NCBI RefSeq assembly: GCF_029867415.1
Contig: NC_081185.1
Span: forward strand, 47,500,766 to 47,564,765
Direction of reading: 5' to 3'
Source: Vicia villosa
Taxonomy: Eukaryota > Streptophyta > Magnoliopsida > Fabales > Fabaceae
DNA length: 64,000 bases
Part shown: one piece after another, positions 12,672 to 23,906 of the stretch
Position numbering within the stretch: position 1 is the stretch's first letter
Layout of the letters: each line of letters opens with the position of its first letter
Program-made: the position numbers and the translations under genes
The notes under the pieces: model-generated
Databases searched by the model: none
The model's input: the letters and a program-made list of their open reading frames with translations, nothing else
Told to the model about the DNA's origin: nothing

Positions 12672-13225
12672 ATGATGAAATGATAAAATAAAGCAATAAA
12701 GCGAAAAAAATATAAAGAGCAATATAATAAAATGCGGAAATTAAAGTCAATTGTTAGATGTTAAAGATAACCATCTTGAAACTTGTCAAGTATGTTATCA
12801 AAGTTAGTAATAAAGATTGATGGTGAGTGAAGGATGTTCTCGGATTTAAATTCAATGGAAATTTATCAGAAGCTTGATAAAATCATAGCGACTACACGAT
12901 AAACTTCCATAAGTCTTAAATCAACCGCATACAATTCTCTTCCATGTTTGATCTTTTGTTTATTCGGGACACAAAATATTGCGCTATGTTAAGCAGATCG
13001 CCAAGTGATTTATGTAGAAATCACCCTACAACGAGGCCGGTCAAAACTTTATGTGCTAATGCATGCGAGAGAAGCGATATATAGATCACTCTCCGAAAGC
13101 AATATCGCACGATAAGAAAATAGGTAACGATCTAGTCTTTACCAAGAATCCATAAGAATTCTCAAGGTATTAAGACTTTCATCGATCAAAAGAAAAAGAA
13201 ATAAAAGATAGAACCACATTCAAAC

Positions 13226-13322
13226 AAATCGATTTCCCAAAATGATGTCATGCTTCCCTCTCATTTTTTTTTGAATTTTCGCCCCAGGAAATCGATTTCC
13301 CATATTGGTAAATCGATTTCCA
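13226..13322. repeat. Cluster of AAATCGATTT palindromes in LTR B
   Basis: Three copies of the palindromic core AAATCGATTTCC occur near 13226, 13287-13300 (perfect GGAAATCGATTTCC) and 13309. They lie in the U3 half of LTR B in element orientation. The shape resembles the GGAACCGGTTCC cluster of the copia LTR at 55162. Confidence 0.8.
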
Positions 13323-14046
13323 CCTTCAAATTTTCAAAAATTCTTCTTCTTTTACTGTTTTGATTTTTGCCCGATCTTTTACCTGTAAAATATAAACAAA
13401 AGAGACAAAATACATATTTTTGGATTTTGGTTAGTATCAAACAAATAAAAAGCTATAAATTCTTGATGATTCCCCTCAGAAATAATCACAGTATCAGGAA
13501 TGGAGCTTCACAATGGTGCTCTTGATTGATGATAAAAATGCAACTAATCTATGATCTTGGAGTCAAAAATTGGGGTATGACACTACAAGTTATATCAACA
13601 TGATAAAGCTAAGGATCAAAAGGAGTTTCAAATTAGGGTTTTGAAAGAATAGGGTTTTGATGCACACCTAAACCTAATTGATTTTAAGATTGATTAAAAG
13701 CCAAACTCTAAATGAGAGTTGGTTTAAGGGAACATGGTATCATCAAGATGGATATAACCTAGCCCTAATTGGTTCACACAAAAATATTAACAACTTACTT
13801 GGTAAAAAATATCAAAGGAAATGATTTTTAAAATCTTTAAAACATATAAAAGACTTGTTTTTTTATTTAATTTTGAAATTACTAAATAATAAATATTTTT
13901 GGGATTTTTAATTATATTTATAAAATAGACAAGTTAAATAAGAAGTGTGTAAAAAATTAGATTAAAATACATATTTTTGCTATTTTTAATAAAATATTAA
14001 AATGGTAAAGAAAGTGAATAAAATTAGTGGTAAAAAATAAGATTTG

Positions 14047-14118
14047 GCCCTTCCAAGGCTTGAACCCACGCTCTTCATTTCAATGGCTCAAAACTTGACC
14101 ACTGGACCAAGCGCCAGT
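14047..14118 (-). other. tRNA-like cassette 1 in LTR A
   Basis: On the minus strand an A-box-like TTGGTCCAGTGGTCAAG is followed, at tRNA spacing, by a B-box-like GGGTTCAAGCC. Arms other than the T-arm are decayed and no clear acceptor stem is seen, so it is not a functional tRNA gene. Confidence 0.55.
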
Positions 14119-14206
14119 TGGTGATCATGAGGTGCAATTAGAACATAAAATATTAAAGCAAGTGCTGAATGGTTAAAAGGGAAAAATAAAACACAAAAAT
14201 GAAAAA

Positions 14207-14277
14207 TGGGGATTTAAACCCACGCCCTTGAGTCCCAAAGCCTTAACACACACGCCTTTACCAATTGAGTCAAACGA
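14207..14277 (-). other. tRNA-like cassette 2 in LTR A
   Basis: The minus strand reads TTGACTCAATTGGTAAAGG (A-box-like), then GTGGGTTTAAATCCCC (B-box-like with a self-pairing T-arm). It is a second tRNA-like cassette in the same orientation, about 160 bases from the first. Confidence 0.55.
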
Positions 14278-14290
14278 TTTAGTCAGTTAT

Positions 14291-14295
14291 GAAAC
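14291..14295. repeat. Target-site duplication GAAAC of Ogre (left copy)
   Basis: GAAAC directly precedes the left Ogre LTR (TGTCGCGGGG) and directly follows the right one at 49656-49660. Confidence 0.97.
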
Positions 14296-14610
14296 TGTCG
14301 CGGGGAAAAATCGTTGTCTTTTCTAAATGAGACACTTGATGCCTTCTTTGGGCTCGAGTGCTCAAAAAAATGATTTTTCTTTTGTACGGACCAAACTTTT
14401 TATTGTTTCCAAAAGAGGAAAAGGAAAAAAGCTGCAATAACCTAAAAGTGGGGGGAGAGATCTTTGGGTAAGAGGGTTGGTTATACGAAGGGAAGGTATT
14501 AGCACCCAACGTATCTATAGTACTCTATAGGTTTCTTTGCTTTGTTTTTCATTCCATGTTATTGAAAGGTTCTTGTGAAATAGGTGGGACCTAAGGTGTT
14601 TGTTTGATTA

Positions 14611-14675
14611 TGCTCGCAAAGATCATCGCGATCCTCTGCATACATATCCCTTAGAGGGAATCAGAGCATCTGTAG
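14611..14675 (-). other. U5 hairpin motif, weaker upstream Ogre copy
   Basis: GCTCGCAAAGATC is followed by an inner stem TCCCT (14647-14651) with AGGGA (14655-14659) and a partial outer stem TACA/TGTA ending in TGTAGCTC. It is a diverged tandem copy of the block at 14726-14798. The right LTR has the same copy at about 44908-44972. Confidence 0.5.
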
Positions 14676-14725
14676 CTCGGGGTCTACGGGTGCTAAGGTT
14701 TGAATGGTTTTTTTTGTTTTGTTTT

Positions 14726-14798
14726 GCTCGCCAAGGATCGACCTTGTGCCTACGTATTCTCAAAGGGATGTTGAGAAAGTCAGAGCAATCGTAGTTCC
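14726..14798 (-). other. U5 hairpin motif, Ogre LTR
   Basis: Outer stem CTACG (14750-14754) pairs with CGTAG (14790-14794); inner stem TTCTCAA (14757-14763) pairs with TTGAGAA (14771-14777). A second hairpin CAAGG (14732-14736) with CCTTG (14742-14746) follows in transcript order. The same block is in the right LTR at about 45023-45095 and, with different but still pairing bases, in LTRs A and B. In the RNA it would lie in U5, a few hundred bases before the PBS. Confidence 0.65.
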
Positions 14799-14964
14799 CA
14801 CTTATGCTAGTGGAAGCAAAGGAAAATAGACAAATGTCGTCTAAATGCTAGATGTATCTAATCTATATCATCACATACATCTGTTTGTTTTTTGTTTGAA
14901 AATCTTTTCATTATAAGCCCGGGGCCATGCCACTTAGGGTGCTTAGAATGATAAAGATGTTTTT

Positions 14965-15140
14965 GTTTAACCAGCCTTGTGGCAAAAGTTTCAATGAAGT
15001 CAGCCTTGTGACAAAAACTTTGATTAATCAGCCAGCCTTGTGGCAAAAGTTTCAATGAAGTCAGCCTTGTGACAAAAACTTTGATTAATCATCCAGTACG
15101 GTGGTAAAACAGTTTGATTGATTAGCCAGCCTTGTGGCAA
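14965..15140. repeat. Tandem repeats in Ogre U5 (CAGCCTTGTG units)
   Basis: About five alternating units, CAGCCTTGTGGCAAAAGTTT and CAGCCTTGTGACAAAAACTT, separated by AATGAAGT or GATTAATC. Repeated in the right LTR near 45262-45437. Confidence 0.9.
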
Positions 15141-15254
15141 AAAGTTTGATTGATTGATTGTTTGTGATGATATAGAAGAGATACTCCTAGCATAGAGATG
15201 AAAAATGTCTAATCTCCTAGGGTATTTGATTTGGATATTGGGGGATGCTTATAA

Positions 15255-15425
15255 GAAGCCCGTGGGTCCTTGTACGAAGCCCAAGAGGAGGCTATCCGAG
15301 GGTCCTTGCATTGTAAGCCCAAGAGGAGGCTATGGGAGGGACAATCCAGGGTCCTTGCATTGTAAGCCCAAGAGGAGGCTATGGGAGGGACACTCGTTTG
15401 TACAAAGCCCAAGGGGAGGCATGGT
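15255..15425. repeat. Tandem repeats in Ogre U5 (GGAGGCTATGGGAGG units)
   Basis: Four to five units contain AAGCCCAAGAGGAGGCTAT and GGGTCCTTGCATTGTAAG. Overlapping frames on both strands here are by-products of the repeat. Mirrored in the right LTR near 45552-45722. Confidence 0.9.
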
Positions 15426-16763
15426 ATAGTTGGTTTGAGCTCTTAGAGCGATTTCACCGGGAAACCATACTCTATGTCCTAACCTAAACTAGTGGAGATT
15501 CTTTGCACGAAGCCCAATAGGAGGCTATGGGGAACCTAGTGTTGTACTAAGTTGAACAAGTTTATATAACACAAACACACATATGAACAAGTACGAACAA
15601 ACATGAACAAGTACATGAACAGATATGAACAGTTATACATATATGACAAAGTGTGTGTATATAATGGAGTTTATGAAGGAAATATACTTGTAAGCATGAT
15701 CCATTTGTATACACAGGGCTCGGGACTCACACTCGGGGAGAAGTCCACTTGAGTTTATTCACAGCTATGTAAACAGGTATTTACAAGGGGCTTGGGACTT
15801 ATACCTACATGGAGGCCCATGGTATTTTTTTGGGAAGATTTAAAGAAAAAACCTTCATTTTTGGTTTGTTATTCAAAGTTAAAAAAAAAAATAGATTGAG
15901 ATATGTACAAAAGGCGTACAATGAAATACCTAATTTCATGTACTTGAGTGGGTATGTACAAAAGGGCTTGGGGCTTATACCTACATGGAGGCCCGTGGTA
16001 TATTTACAAAACATGGTGGATGGTTTTATTTACAGACGCGTCGTTTGTTGTTTTGAAAGAATTTTATTTGTTTCGAACAAAAAGACTGTATAAAAAAGAA
16101 AAAAGGAGTGGGTCTTATACTCTCTAATATTCGAGAGGCCCCTGTTTTATTTTCATAAAACAGGGTGGATGGTTTGAAAAAGATGTGTGATTTGTTGTTA
16201 AAAAACTGTTTTGAAGTTTTGGAAAAAGTTTTCTGTACAAAGAAAGACGAAAGGGACTTATACTCTCTAATATTCGAGAGGCCCCACATCGTTTTGAAAA
16301 TCAATTGATCAATTAAAAAGATTTAATCAATAGTTTCCTTTGAAAATCAAAAAGAAATGGTTTATCGTTTTGAAAAGAATCGCGATCGTTCGCTTTAACA
16401 TGATTTGAATTTGACAAAAGTCAACTTAATTAAGTTAAAATCAAATTTTAATGCTTAATTAAGACCTAAGTGATTAGGGTTTGATCACAAAATAACTACA
16501 AATGATTAAGTTTGAAAATCAAATGAAAAATAATATTTTAAAGTATTTAAAAACATTTAAAAACATGTCATTTTAAACCTATTTAAAAATGTATCAAATA
16601 AATATTTTTTGGTGATTTTTTTTGGTATTCATAAAATATGTATATTAAATAAGAAGTGTTCAAAAAATGAAGAAAAAATAAGTTGATTTGATTAGTTAAA
16701 TTAATTAATGAAGTTTGTTAAAAAAATGAAAGAAAAATAGTGTTTAAAAAAATGGTTTTGTCT

Positions 16764-16833
16764 CCACAAGGACTTGAACTCGCGCCCTCTCTCTCACCAG
16801 CCAAAACACTTACCAACTGAGCCACGCTTGTGG
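16764..16833 (-). other. tRNA-like cassette in Ogre 3' LTR
   Basis: On the minus strand, 70 bases are closed by a perfect 7-bp acceptor-like stem, CCACAAG with CTTGTGG. Inside, TGGCTCAGTTGGTAAG matches a tRNA A box and D-arm, and GCGAGTTCAAGTCC resembles a B box and T-loop. The D-stem and anticodon arm do not pair well, so it is tRNA-derived rather than a working tRNA gene. It lies in sense orientation about 950 bases downstream of the LTR TATA box. Confidence 0.6.
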
Positions 16834-17778
16834 CTTGTAATACATACGCCTTCAGTTTATTATATTTTAAAACCAATGTTTGAATTTCCCAAACCAAATC
16901 TGGCGCCAAGAACACAACCCTAACTGAATTTTGAATTCCTTCAAATCTGTGTTGTTTTGATCGATCAAAGGGTCTATCTCACTCGGTTTTTCACAAGGAA
17001 CACGATGGTGCCCTTTAATTTCATTTATTTTTGCTCTAAGATGATTAATTCTCTGATGAACACGAAGAACCCTAATATGACAAATCTTTGTGAAATCGTG
17101 TATGATCATGATATGATGCAATTGATTGAGGGTTATTATTCAGTGATGGTGCAGAAACAAGATGGTAACTCACTTTTTCATTTATGATGCATGTATGATA
17201 GAGTTTGAAGTTCATGAGCACTTACCTCAAAAACGGCCAAGCTGGAGATTGAATTTTGCAAAGGAGGTGTTACAGATGTTGTTGCTTGATCTGGACAGCT
17301 TCAATGAACCTTAGGGGAGGTGTCTGGATGCTTGGAGTGAATTGAAAACACCTGGAGTAGTTGGAGGTACCCGATCTGCAGTTAAGCCCAAGTGTGAATC
17401 GAGCTCTATGATTCTGATGTTTCAGGTTGATGATGAGTGTTTGGATAGCTCATATGTGATATATGTGAGGTGTGGGAAGTGTTAATTTGGACAGAAATGA
17501 TCTGGAATGAAAATTGGCATGATAAGGCTCTTTATGTGTTCATATGGAGGTTGAAGAGTGAATCTGAGTTTTGGGTAATTTGGGGTGTGTGAGTGGTTCA
17601 AACACATCCCATATGATGTTTATGAGTTGCTAGAACCATCACTTTGGCCATAACTTCAAGGGTTTGGAGGTTGAGTTTTCTACCTCTTTGAAAACTATGA
17701 AACTTGCAATTCAAGAAAGAAGAGAGAAAACCTATAATTGTGAGGTTTTGGTGTGATTTTGAATGAGGTAAGGACCTC

Positions 17779-17786
17779 TATTTATA
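17779..17786 (-). promoter_or_regulatory. Ogre 3' LTR TATA box
   Basis: The minus strand reads GGCCTATAAATAGAGGTCC. The identical context in the right LTR (48075-48082) would drive the genomic RNA; this copy could start transcripts that read into flanking DNA on the left. Confidence 0.8.
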
Positions 17787-19359
17787 GGCCAAAGTTTCTG
17801 AATACAAAGCTCTTGCAAGTTGATCAAGAATGATGATTTGGCTTAAGAGATAAAAAGGAATCTTTCACATTAAATGCAAATGGTTAAAAGTGACTTAACC
17901 ATGGTTATTTCTCAAGCTTCTTATCCTCTTCCATTCTGATCTTCTAATCAGAAAATATCTCTCAATTATTGCTCCTATGCATCATTGCTTGGATTATAGG
18001 TCATGTAGTCTTGAAACTTAGTGAAAAATGGTGAAAATCCAAGTGAAAAAGATCACTAAATGCATAATTCAAAACCATAGCTACACTTCATATTTTTTCT
18101 TGCTCTTGGACATTTTGGAAAGCTCATATTACACACTTCAAAACCCTAGTTGAAAGTTTCTTCAAGATCCTTAAGGAAGTGGGTGAAAAAGTTCCATGAA
18201 CTTTGAAGAAAATGAAGTTTTAAGTGAAATTTTCATAAGATACCAACTTTGAAGCTCCATATCTCTTAAATGGTTGATCTTATGGAAAAAAATTATATGT
18301 GTCAAAGTTGTTTATTGGATCAAAATCTACAACTTTCATGTTGGAAGTTTTTTTCAGTTTGTAGGTGAAATTTTGAGTTATTCCCCTCCAAAGTTTGGAA
18401 AAAACCATGAAAAACACTTAGAAAAATTTCTAAGTATGAAAAGTCAAACTTTTGACTTTTTGATTCTTGATTGATTTTCTTGATTTTTCTTGATCAAATG
18501 ACTTCATATATCATATATTGATGATTCAAAACTTCAAAAGTCATGGTTGACCAAAATTCCCAAAAGTCAAAGGTGTTCTTGTACAGTTGACTTTTTCAGA
18601 TGAATCGCGTTTCTGGAGATTTCAAATGAAACAGGCTATCCTCATCAAATGAATAGTATGAATGGATCTCATTGAAGCATTAGAGGATATTGAGCCATGG
18701 TTTGAGTTGTGGCACCATGTCCTGATTAAAAAGTCAGTTGTTCAGTGAATTAGGTCAAAAACCCTAATTGTCGACCTGATGAAATTGATGTCTGTGGATC
18801 TTGAATTGAGATACAATCTTCATTGGATATTGTCATAGGGATTATTTGAAGATGATTGAAACCTTTGATTGACTTCCCGGGGGTTTTTAGGGTTTCCCAA
18901 ATGTGATCCCTGATTTCAGTCCCTGATAGTTCAAAACCCTGATCTGAGGATTTGTCTGATCAATCTTTGTGTAGGAGATGTCTTGAGCTAATGGATTAGG
19001 TCAAAATGATGCATTTGGGGTCTTGAGGTCATGTCCCAAGTCATTAGGTCAAATCTTGAGCAAAAGTCAGGAGTATGCTATCTTCAGTCAAAACCCTAAT
19101 TTGGTTGATTCAGTGCTTTTGAGCTTGTTGAAATGAATCTCTGGGGACCAAATGTTGGTTGTTTGATGAAGATGATTCATTTGAGATGAAGGGAGAACAA
19201 AACCCTAATTGACTTTTTCTTGCACTGATGAGTGATCTCTTGATTAAACCCTGCTGAGCACAAGTAACAAACACAAGCTATGCAATTTGTTAGAGATGCA
19301 AATGATGCATATGCAAATGATATGAGGTGGTATCTTAGGTCAAAAATTGGGGTATGACA

Positions 19360-19373
19360 GATGCCCCTATTTA
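19360..19373 (-). other. Ogre polypurine tract
   Basis: The minus strand reads TAAATAGGGGCATC immediately before the 3' LTR start TGTCATACCCC. Position and purine core fit plus-strand priming. Confidence 0.8.
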
Positions 19374-19664
19374 AGTTTCTTCAACCTGAGATATGGAGAT
19401 TGGAAATCTTCATTTTGATAGGGTGGAAGAGACTTAAATATCAGAAGACGCGAATTTTGGACCTAAGATACCAAAATTGCGAATGATGCAAGGATATCTT
19501 TACCGAGGGGATATCAAGAACTGACTCCGCTGGGGAAAAGAGATTGGGAAGGATGTCTCAATCCGTTTTAGGAAGAGAATCCGTTTTATCTTTTTGGGAA
19601 AGCAAGTGTATGCTTCACCGGGGAATGATAGCTTTGTAAGAAAAACTTACCTATCGACATTACC

Positions 19665-19909
19665 GACTATCAGCACAGGGATAGACTTGTTAATAATGCG
19701 AAGGTGAAAGGTGTGAAACTGTATTACCGACTATCAGCATTGCGATAGACTTGACAAGGTAAAAAGAGTTTCAAAGGTTTGGTTAATATTATCGACTATC
19801 AGCATGGTGATAGACATGTTTAATAATATAACCAGAACAAAAAGTTACCAACTACCAGCTTTGTGATAGTGGTTTTGAAGACAAGATCAATTATCAGCCG
19901 AGTGATAAA
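19665..19909. repeat. Spaced hairpin repeats in Ogre 3' UTR
   Basis: Five copies of a CTATCAGCNNNNNGATAG-type inverted repeat lie about 50-75 bases apart; the last two are degenerate. Each could form a 5-bp hairpin in the RNA. Confidence 0.8.
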
Positions 19910-20359
19910 ATGATCCTGGAGACTTTGATAGGGGAATTACTGGTTATTCAGCCTTGTGAACAGTAATAAGGCCCTAATTGTCAAATGGTCTTCATGATTG
20001 ATTTCCTTGAGAGGGAAAAAACTTTTGAAAGAGACATAAGCTGCTCAGATGACAAGGCTATTGCTTATTGTCTGTTTTTCACGACTCTATTTGAGGAATC
20101 GGAGTTTGAATCTCTGGTAAAGATAGGGTTCTAACCAAGAATGAATTGGAAAGAGACAGTGAAACAAGATTTTGTACCCAATGAGGAATGAACTCAACTG
20201 GGGATTTTCTCCTTTGTTTTGAGAGGAGAAACTAAAGCAACCTTCTTCCACGAGGAATGATCTTAGTGGGGAACTGGAGAAAGAAAGGATGTTATTTCTG
20301 CTTATGGGTGACAACCTACTGGAGAGATGACACGCCCATACCTGCTTCTTTTTTCTTTT

Positions 20360-20361
<2 letters not shown>

Positions 20362-20396
<35 letters not shown>
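20362..20396. repeat. T homopolymer run
   Basis: About 35 consecutive T bases, preceded by CTTCTTTTTTCTTTTTC. On the Ogre sense strand it is a poly(A) run within the 3' UTR. Confidence 0.95.
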
Positions 20397-20397
<1 letters not shown>

Positions 20398-21488
20398 GGA
20401 TAGATATATCCTAAACAAGTGAACATTGAAAAATGCAAGAATGCATAAATGATGCGAATATGTATGAATGATGAATGTCATGAATGTAGCATGCATACTG
20501 ACAGTACTGACAGACAGAGGAGTATATACTGGAGAAGGACCGACGTCGCAATACAACCAGATACTTGGCAAATGTTCTTCAACACGGTGTAGATAACACA
20601 GGTGATGAATGGTGTTGCGTGTTTTAAACTTCTCTGGGGAAGATGAGCATCTTTTCTTATTGAGACGGAAGAACTTCTTCACTGGAGATGGAAACTCTTC
20701 GTCACTGGGGATAAAAGACCTTCTTCACTGGGGATAAAAGAGCTTCTTCATTGGGGATAGAAGAGCTTCTTTACCTCGAGGGATAATTGTTTCAAGAATT
20801 CTTTTCTGGGACAAGAATACCGTTGTCTCAACAATTTTTCAGGGAGAATCCTTTTGTTCATCCTATGGAGACGACTGCTGATGTTCCTTCCGTTGTTCAC
20901 AACTCAAAGGAAAATTTCGCTTTTATTTTGAAAAAGAAAAGTGAAGTAAATTCATTTAAAACTTATTTTTTTCTTTTTTTTTTTCAAAAGTGAATAACAC
21001 AATTAAAGCGTCATTTTGCAAGCTGAAAGAAATTAAAGATTGCAAACAAATGGGCACAAGGCTCAAATTTATTTAATAGGATGGTAATCAGCTAAAGGCG
21101 TGATTCCATGGAGTATTTACAAAAGTTGGAAATGGTAATTATGCGGAAAAGGCTACATTGAAAGCAATAACCACTATTCCCTAACAACTTTGAGTTCCAA
21201 CTGTGCTTGTCGTTCAGATTGGCGATGATTTGATTGAAAATCCTTTGATGGAGTACAGACTCTTCAGGTGACGAAGTATGGACTGATGCAGTTACTTTGT
21301 CATAAATCCCTAATTTTTGCCTAGATTGCCCTTTCAGGTTTTCAATCTACCAGGATGAATTTTTTCTGTTTATTGTCTCTATTTTTGCCTGGACCGCCCT
21401 TTCAGGTTTTCAGTCCACCGAGACGCTCATTTTTGCCTAAGTCGCCCTTTGCGGGTTTTCGACTTACCGAGCTGTTCTTTTGTATTTT

Positions 21489-23630
21489 TTAGACAAAGTA
21501 TTTCTTGACTGCATCAGCATTTACAGGATGTGGGAGTTCATCACCATCCATGGTTGCAAGAATCATGGCGCCGCCAGAAAATGTTCTTTTGACAACATAC
21601 GGGCCTTCGTAATTAGGAGACCATTTGCCCCTAGAATCTGGTTGAAAAGACAAGATCTTTTTAAGCACGAGGTCACCTTCTTGAAATTCACGAGGTCGAA
21701 CCTTTTTGTTGAAAGCTTGTTTCATCCTTGCTTGGTATAACTGTCCATGGCAAAGAGCAGTCATACGTTTCTCTTCGATTAAATTCAATTGATCGTATCT
21801 GCTTTGACACCATTCAGCCTCTGATAACTTGGTCTCCATGAGGACTCTCATTGATGGGATTTCAACTTCTACGGGGAGCACAGCTTCCATGCCGTATACT
21901 AGAGAAAAGGGAGTTGCCCCTGTTGAAGTACGCACTGAAGTACGGTACCCATGTAAAGCAAATGGCAGCATTTCATGCCAGTCTTTGTAAGTGACGACCA
22001 TTTTCTGGACAATCTTCTTAATGTTCTTGTTAGCAGCTTCAACTGCGCCGTTCATTTTTGGTCTGTAAGGAGAAGAGTTATGATGCTCAATCTTGAATTC
22101 CTCACATAATTCTTTCATCATCTTGTTGTTCAAGTTTGAACCATTGTCAGTAATGATCTTGCTGGGAACACCATATCGGCAAATGATGTTATTCTTGATA
22201 AACCTCACAACCACTTGTCTTGTAACATTGGCGTAAGATGCTGCTTCGACCCATTTGGTGAAGTAATCAATAGCTACCAAGATGAAACGATGACCGTTTG
22301 AAGCTTTTGGTTCGATCATTCCGATCATGTCGATACCCCACATGGAGAAAGGCCACGGAGATGAGAGAACGTTGAGTAGAGTCGGTGGCACATGGATCTT
22401 ATCTGCGTAGATCTGGCACTTGTACAATCAGATTCCATTGTCAACCAATAGTATCCTGCTCTTAAGATCTTTTTGGACATTGCATGCCCGTTTGAATGAG
22501 TTCCAAAGGACCCTTCATGCACTTCATGCATTAACATGTCTGCTTCGTGTCTATCCACGCATCTGAGCAAAACCATGTCGAAGTTTCTTTTGTATAGCAC
22601 ATCTCCATTCAGGAAGAAACTGCCAGAAAGTCTCCTTAGAGTTTTCTTATCTTTGTTTGATGCCCCAAGCGGGTACTCTTGAGTTTGAAGGAAGCGTTTG
22701 ATGTCGTGAAACCACGGTTTATCATTGATGACTGCTTCAGTTGCAAACACATAAGCGGGCCTTTCAAGGCGCGTGATTCTGACTTTAGGCACATCATTCC
22801 AGTGACTAACTTTGAACATGGAAGATAGAGTAGCCAAAGCGTCTGCCATTCGATTCTGATCTCGAGGTATATGATGCAATTCAACCTTGTTGAAGAAAGT
22901 CAACAGACGTCTTGCATAATCTCTGTAAGGAATCAAGCCAGGGTGGTAAGTTTCCCATTTGTCTTTGATTTGGTTGATCACGAGGGCTGAATCTCCATAT
23001 ATGTCGAGGATCTTGATCCTTAAGTCAATGGCTTCTTCGAGACCCATGATACAAGCTTCATATTCTGCGATGTTGTTGGTGCAATCAAATAGCAATCTGG
23101 CAGAGAACGGGATATGAGTACCCTTGGGAGTGATGATGATTGCCCCAATTCCATTGCCAAAAGCGTTTACTGCTCCATCAAAAATTAGGCCCCATCTTGA
23201 TCCAGGCTCAGGACCTTCTTCTGGTAACGGTTCATCACAATCTTTCATCTTCAAGTACAAGACATCTTCGTCAGGAAAGTCAAACTTGAGAGATTGATAT
23301 TCATTGATGGGTTGATGCGCCAAGTGATCGGCGAGAATGCTTCCTTTGACCGCTTTTTGAGCACGGTATTCAATGTCATATTCGGATAACAGCATTTGCC
23401 ATCGGGCAATCCTTCCTGTTAAGGCAGGCTTTTCAAAGACATACTTGATCGGATCCATTTTGGAGATTAACCATGTAGTATTGTTGATCATGTACTGGCG
23501 GAGACGTTTTGAAGCCCAAGCCAAAGCACAACATGTTTTTTCGAGCATGGAGTAACGAGACTCACAGTCTGTGAATTTCTTACTCAAGTAATAGATGGCA
23601 TGCTCCTTCTTACCGGTTTCATCTTGCTGT
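21489..23630 (-). pseudogene. pol: Ogre pol, C-terminal part: RNase H, second RNase H, integrase (frameshifted)
   Basis: This resumes the pol frame that breaks off at 36256. In order: the end of RT and an RNase H region (AIYYLSKKFTDCESRYSMLEK). Then comes a second, archaeal-type RNase H with its four acidic positions visible (FDGA near 23175, AEYEA near 23060, YGDS near 23000, MADALA near 22845). Next is an integrase N-terminal zinc-finger stretch, cut short by a small deletion near 22420 that removes part of the C-x2-C end and shifts frame. The catalytic core follows in the next frame (WGIDM, ITDNGS, and E in GAVEAAN at 22038-22040), then a GDLVLKK basic C-terminus. The second RNase H is diagnostic of the Tat/Ogre lineage. 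The finger deletion should inactivate integrase. Confidence 0.93.
23626..23630. repeat. Target-site duplication GCTGT of the nested LTR array (left copy)
   Basis: GCTGT precedes the first LTR (TGATAACGCA) and follows the last LTR at 36251-36255. The pol frame is continuous across one copy of it, confirming insertion. Confidence 0.97.
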
Positions 23631-23906
23631 TGATAACGCAAAAATGTATCGTTTATTTGGCTTGATTTACATATATTATTTCCCTATTTTATCTTAATTA
23701 TGTTGCTTTATGTTGGTATTATGCTGGTATTTTCATTGTTTTAGGTTTTATGTTCGTTTTGAGGACTATTTGTGAAAAGGAGAAGAAATGGAGCTAAATC
23801 CACTACTATTTATGCTTAAAAGATGAAAAAGGGGTGCTGAAGTAAGAAAGGGGTGCAAAGAAGACCCAATTGTGCAAAGATGCAAGCCCAATCCACGAAG
23901 ATAGAG

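Larger units (their letters stand above)
11458..13582 (-). mobile_element. Ogre/Tat-type solo LTR (B), 2125 bp
   Basis: It starts TGTAGCTGGGAAAA and ends TTGGGGTATGACA. CTACA at 11453-11457 is repeated at 13583-13587, a perfect 5-bp TSD. The start region carries AAATCGCCACCGCG and TTATTGTTTCCAAAGG, as in the other Ogre-type LTRs. No protein-coding internal region is present, so it is a solo LTR inside LTR A. Reading frames of 102 and 127 codons near 11875-12265 overlap on opposite strands and look like chance. Confidence 0.9.
14296..19359 (-). repeat. Ogre 3' LTR
   Basis: Runs TGTCGCGGGG to GGGGTATGACA on the plus strand, 5064 bp. On the minus strand U3 is about 1.57 kb, with TATA at 17779-17786. 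The long R/U5 holds a tRNA-like cassette (16764-16833), short tandem repeats and two copies of the U5 hairpin block. The partner LTR is at 44593-49655. Confidence 0.97.
19374..21488 (-). other. Ogre 3' untranslated region with short repeats
   Basis: There is no protein-like frame. It holds CTATCAGC hairpin repeats (19665-19909), a T-run (20362-20396), about four CTTCTTCACTGGGGATA units (20668-20775), and three copies of a TTTTTGCCT...CGCCCTTTCAGGTTTTC block (21309-21478) just downstream of the integrase stop in transcript order. The 126-codon lysine-rich frame over the T-run is an artefact. Confidence 0.8.

Noticed and set aside
16764..16833. Functional tRNA gene
   Set aside because: The D-stem and anticodon arm do not pair and the anticodon cannot be assigned; kept only as a tRNA-like cassette.
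20302..20682. 126-codon minus-strand frame with a long lysine run
   Set aside because: The lysines come from the T homopolymer in the Ogre 3' UTR; there is no family similarity.
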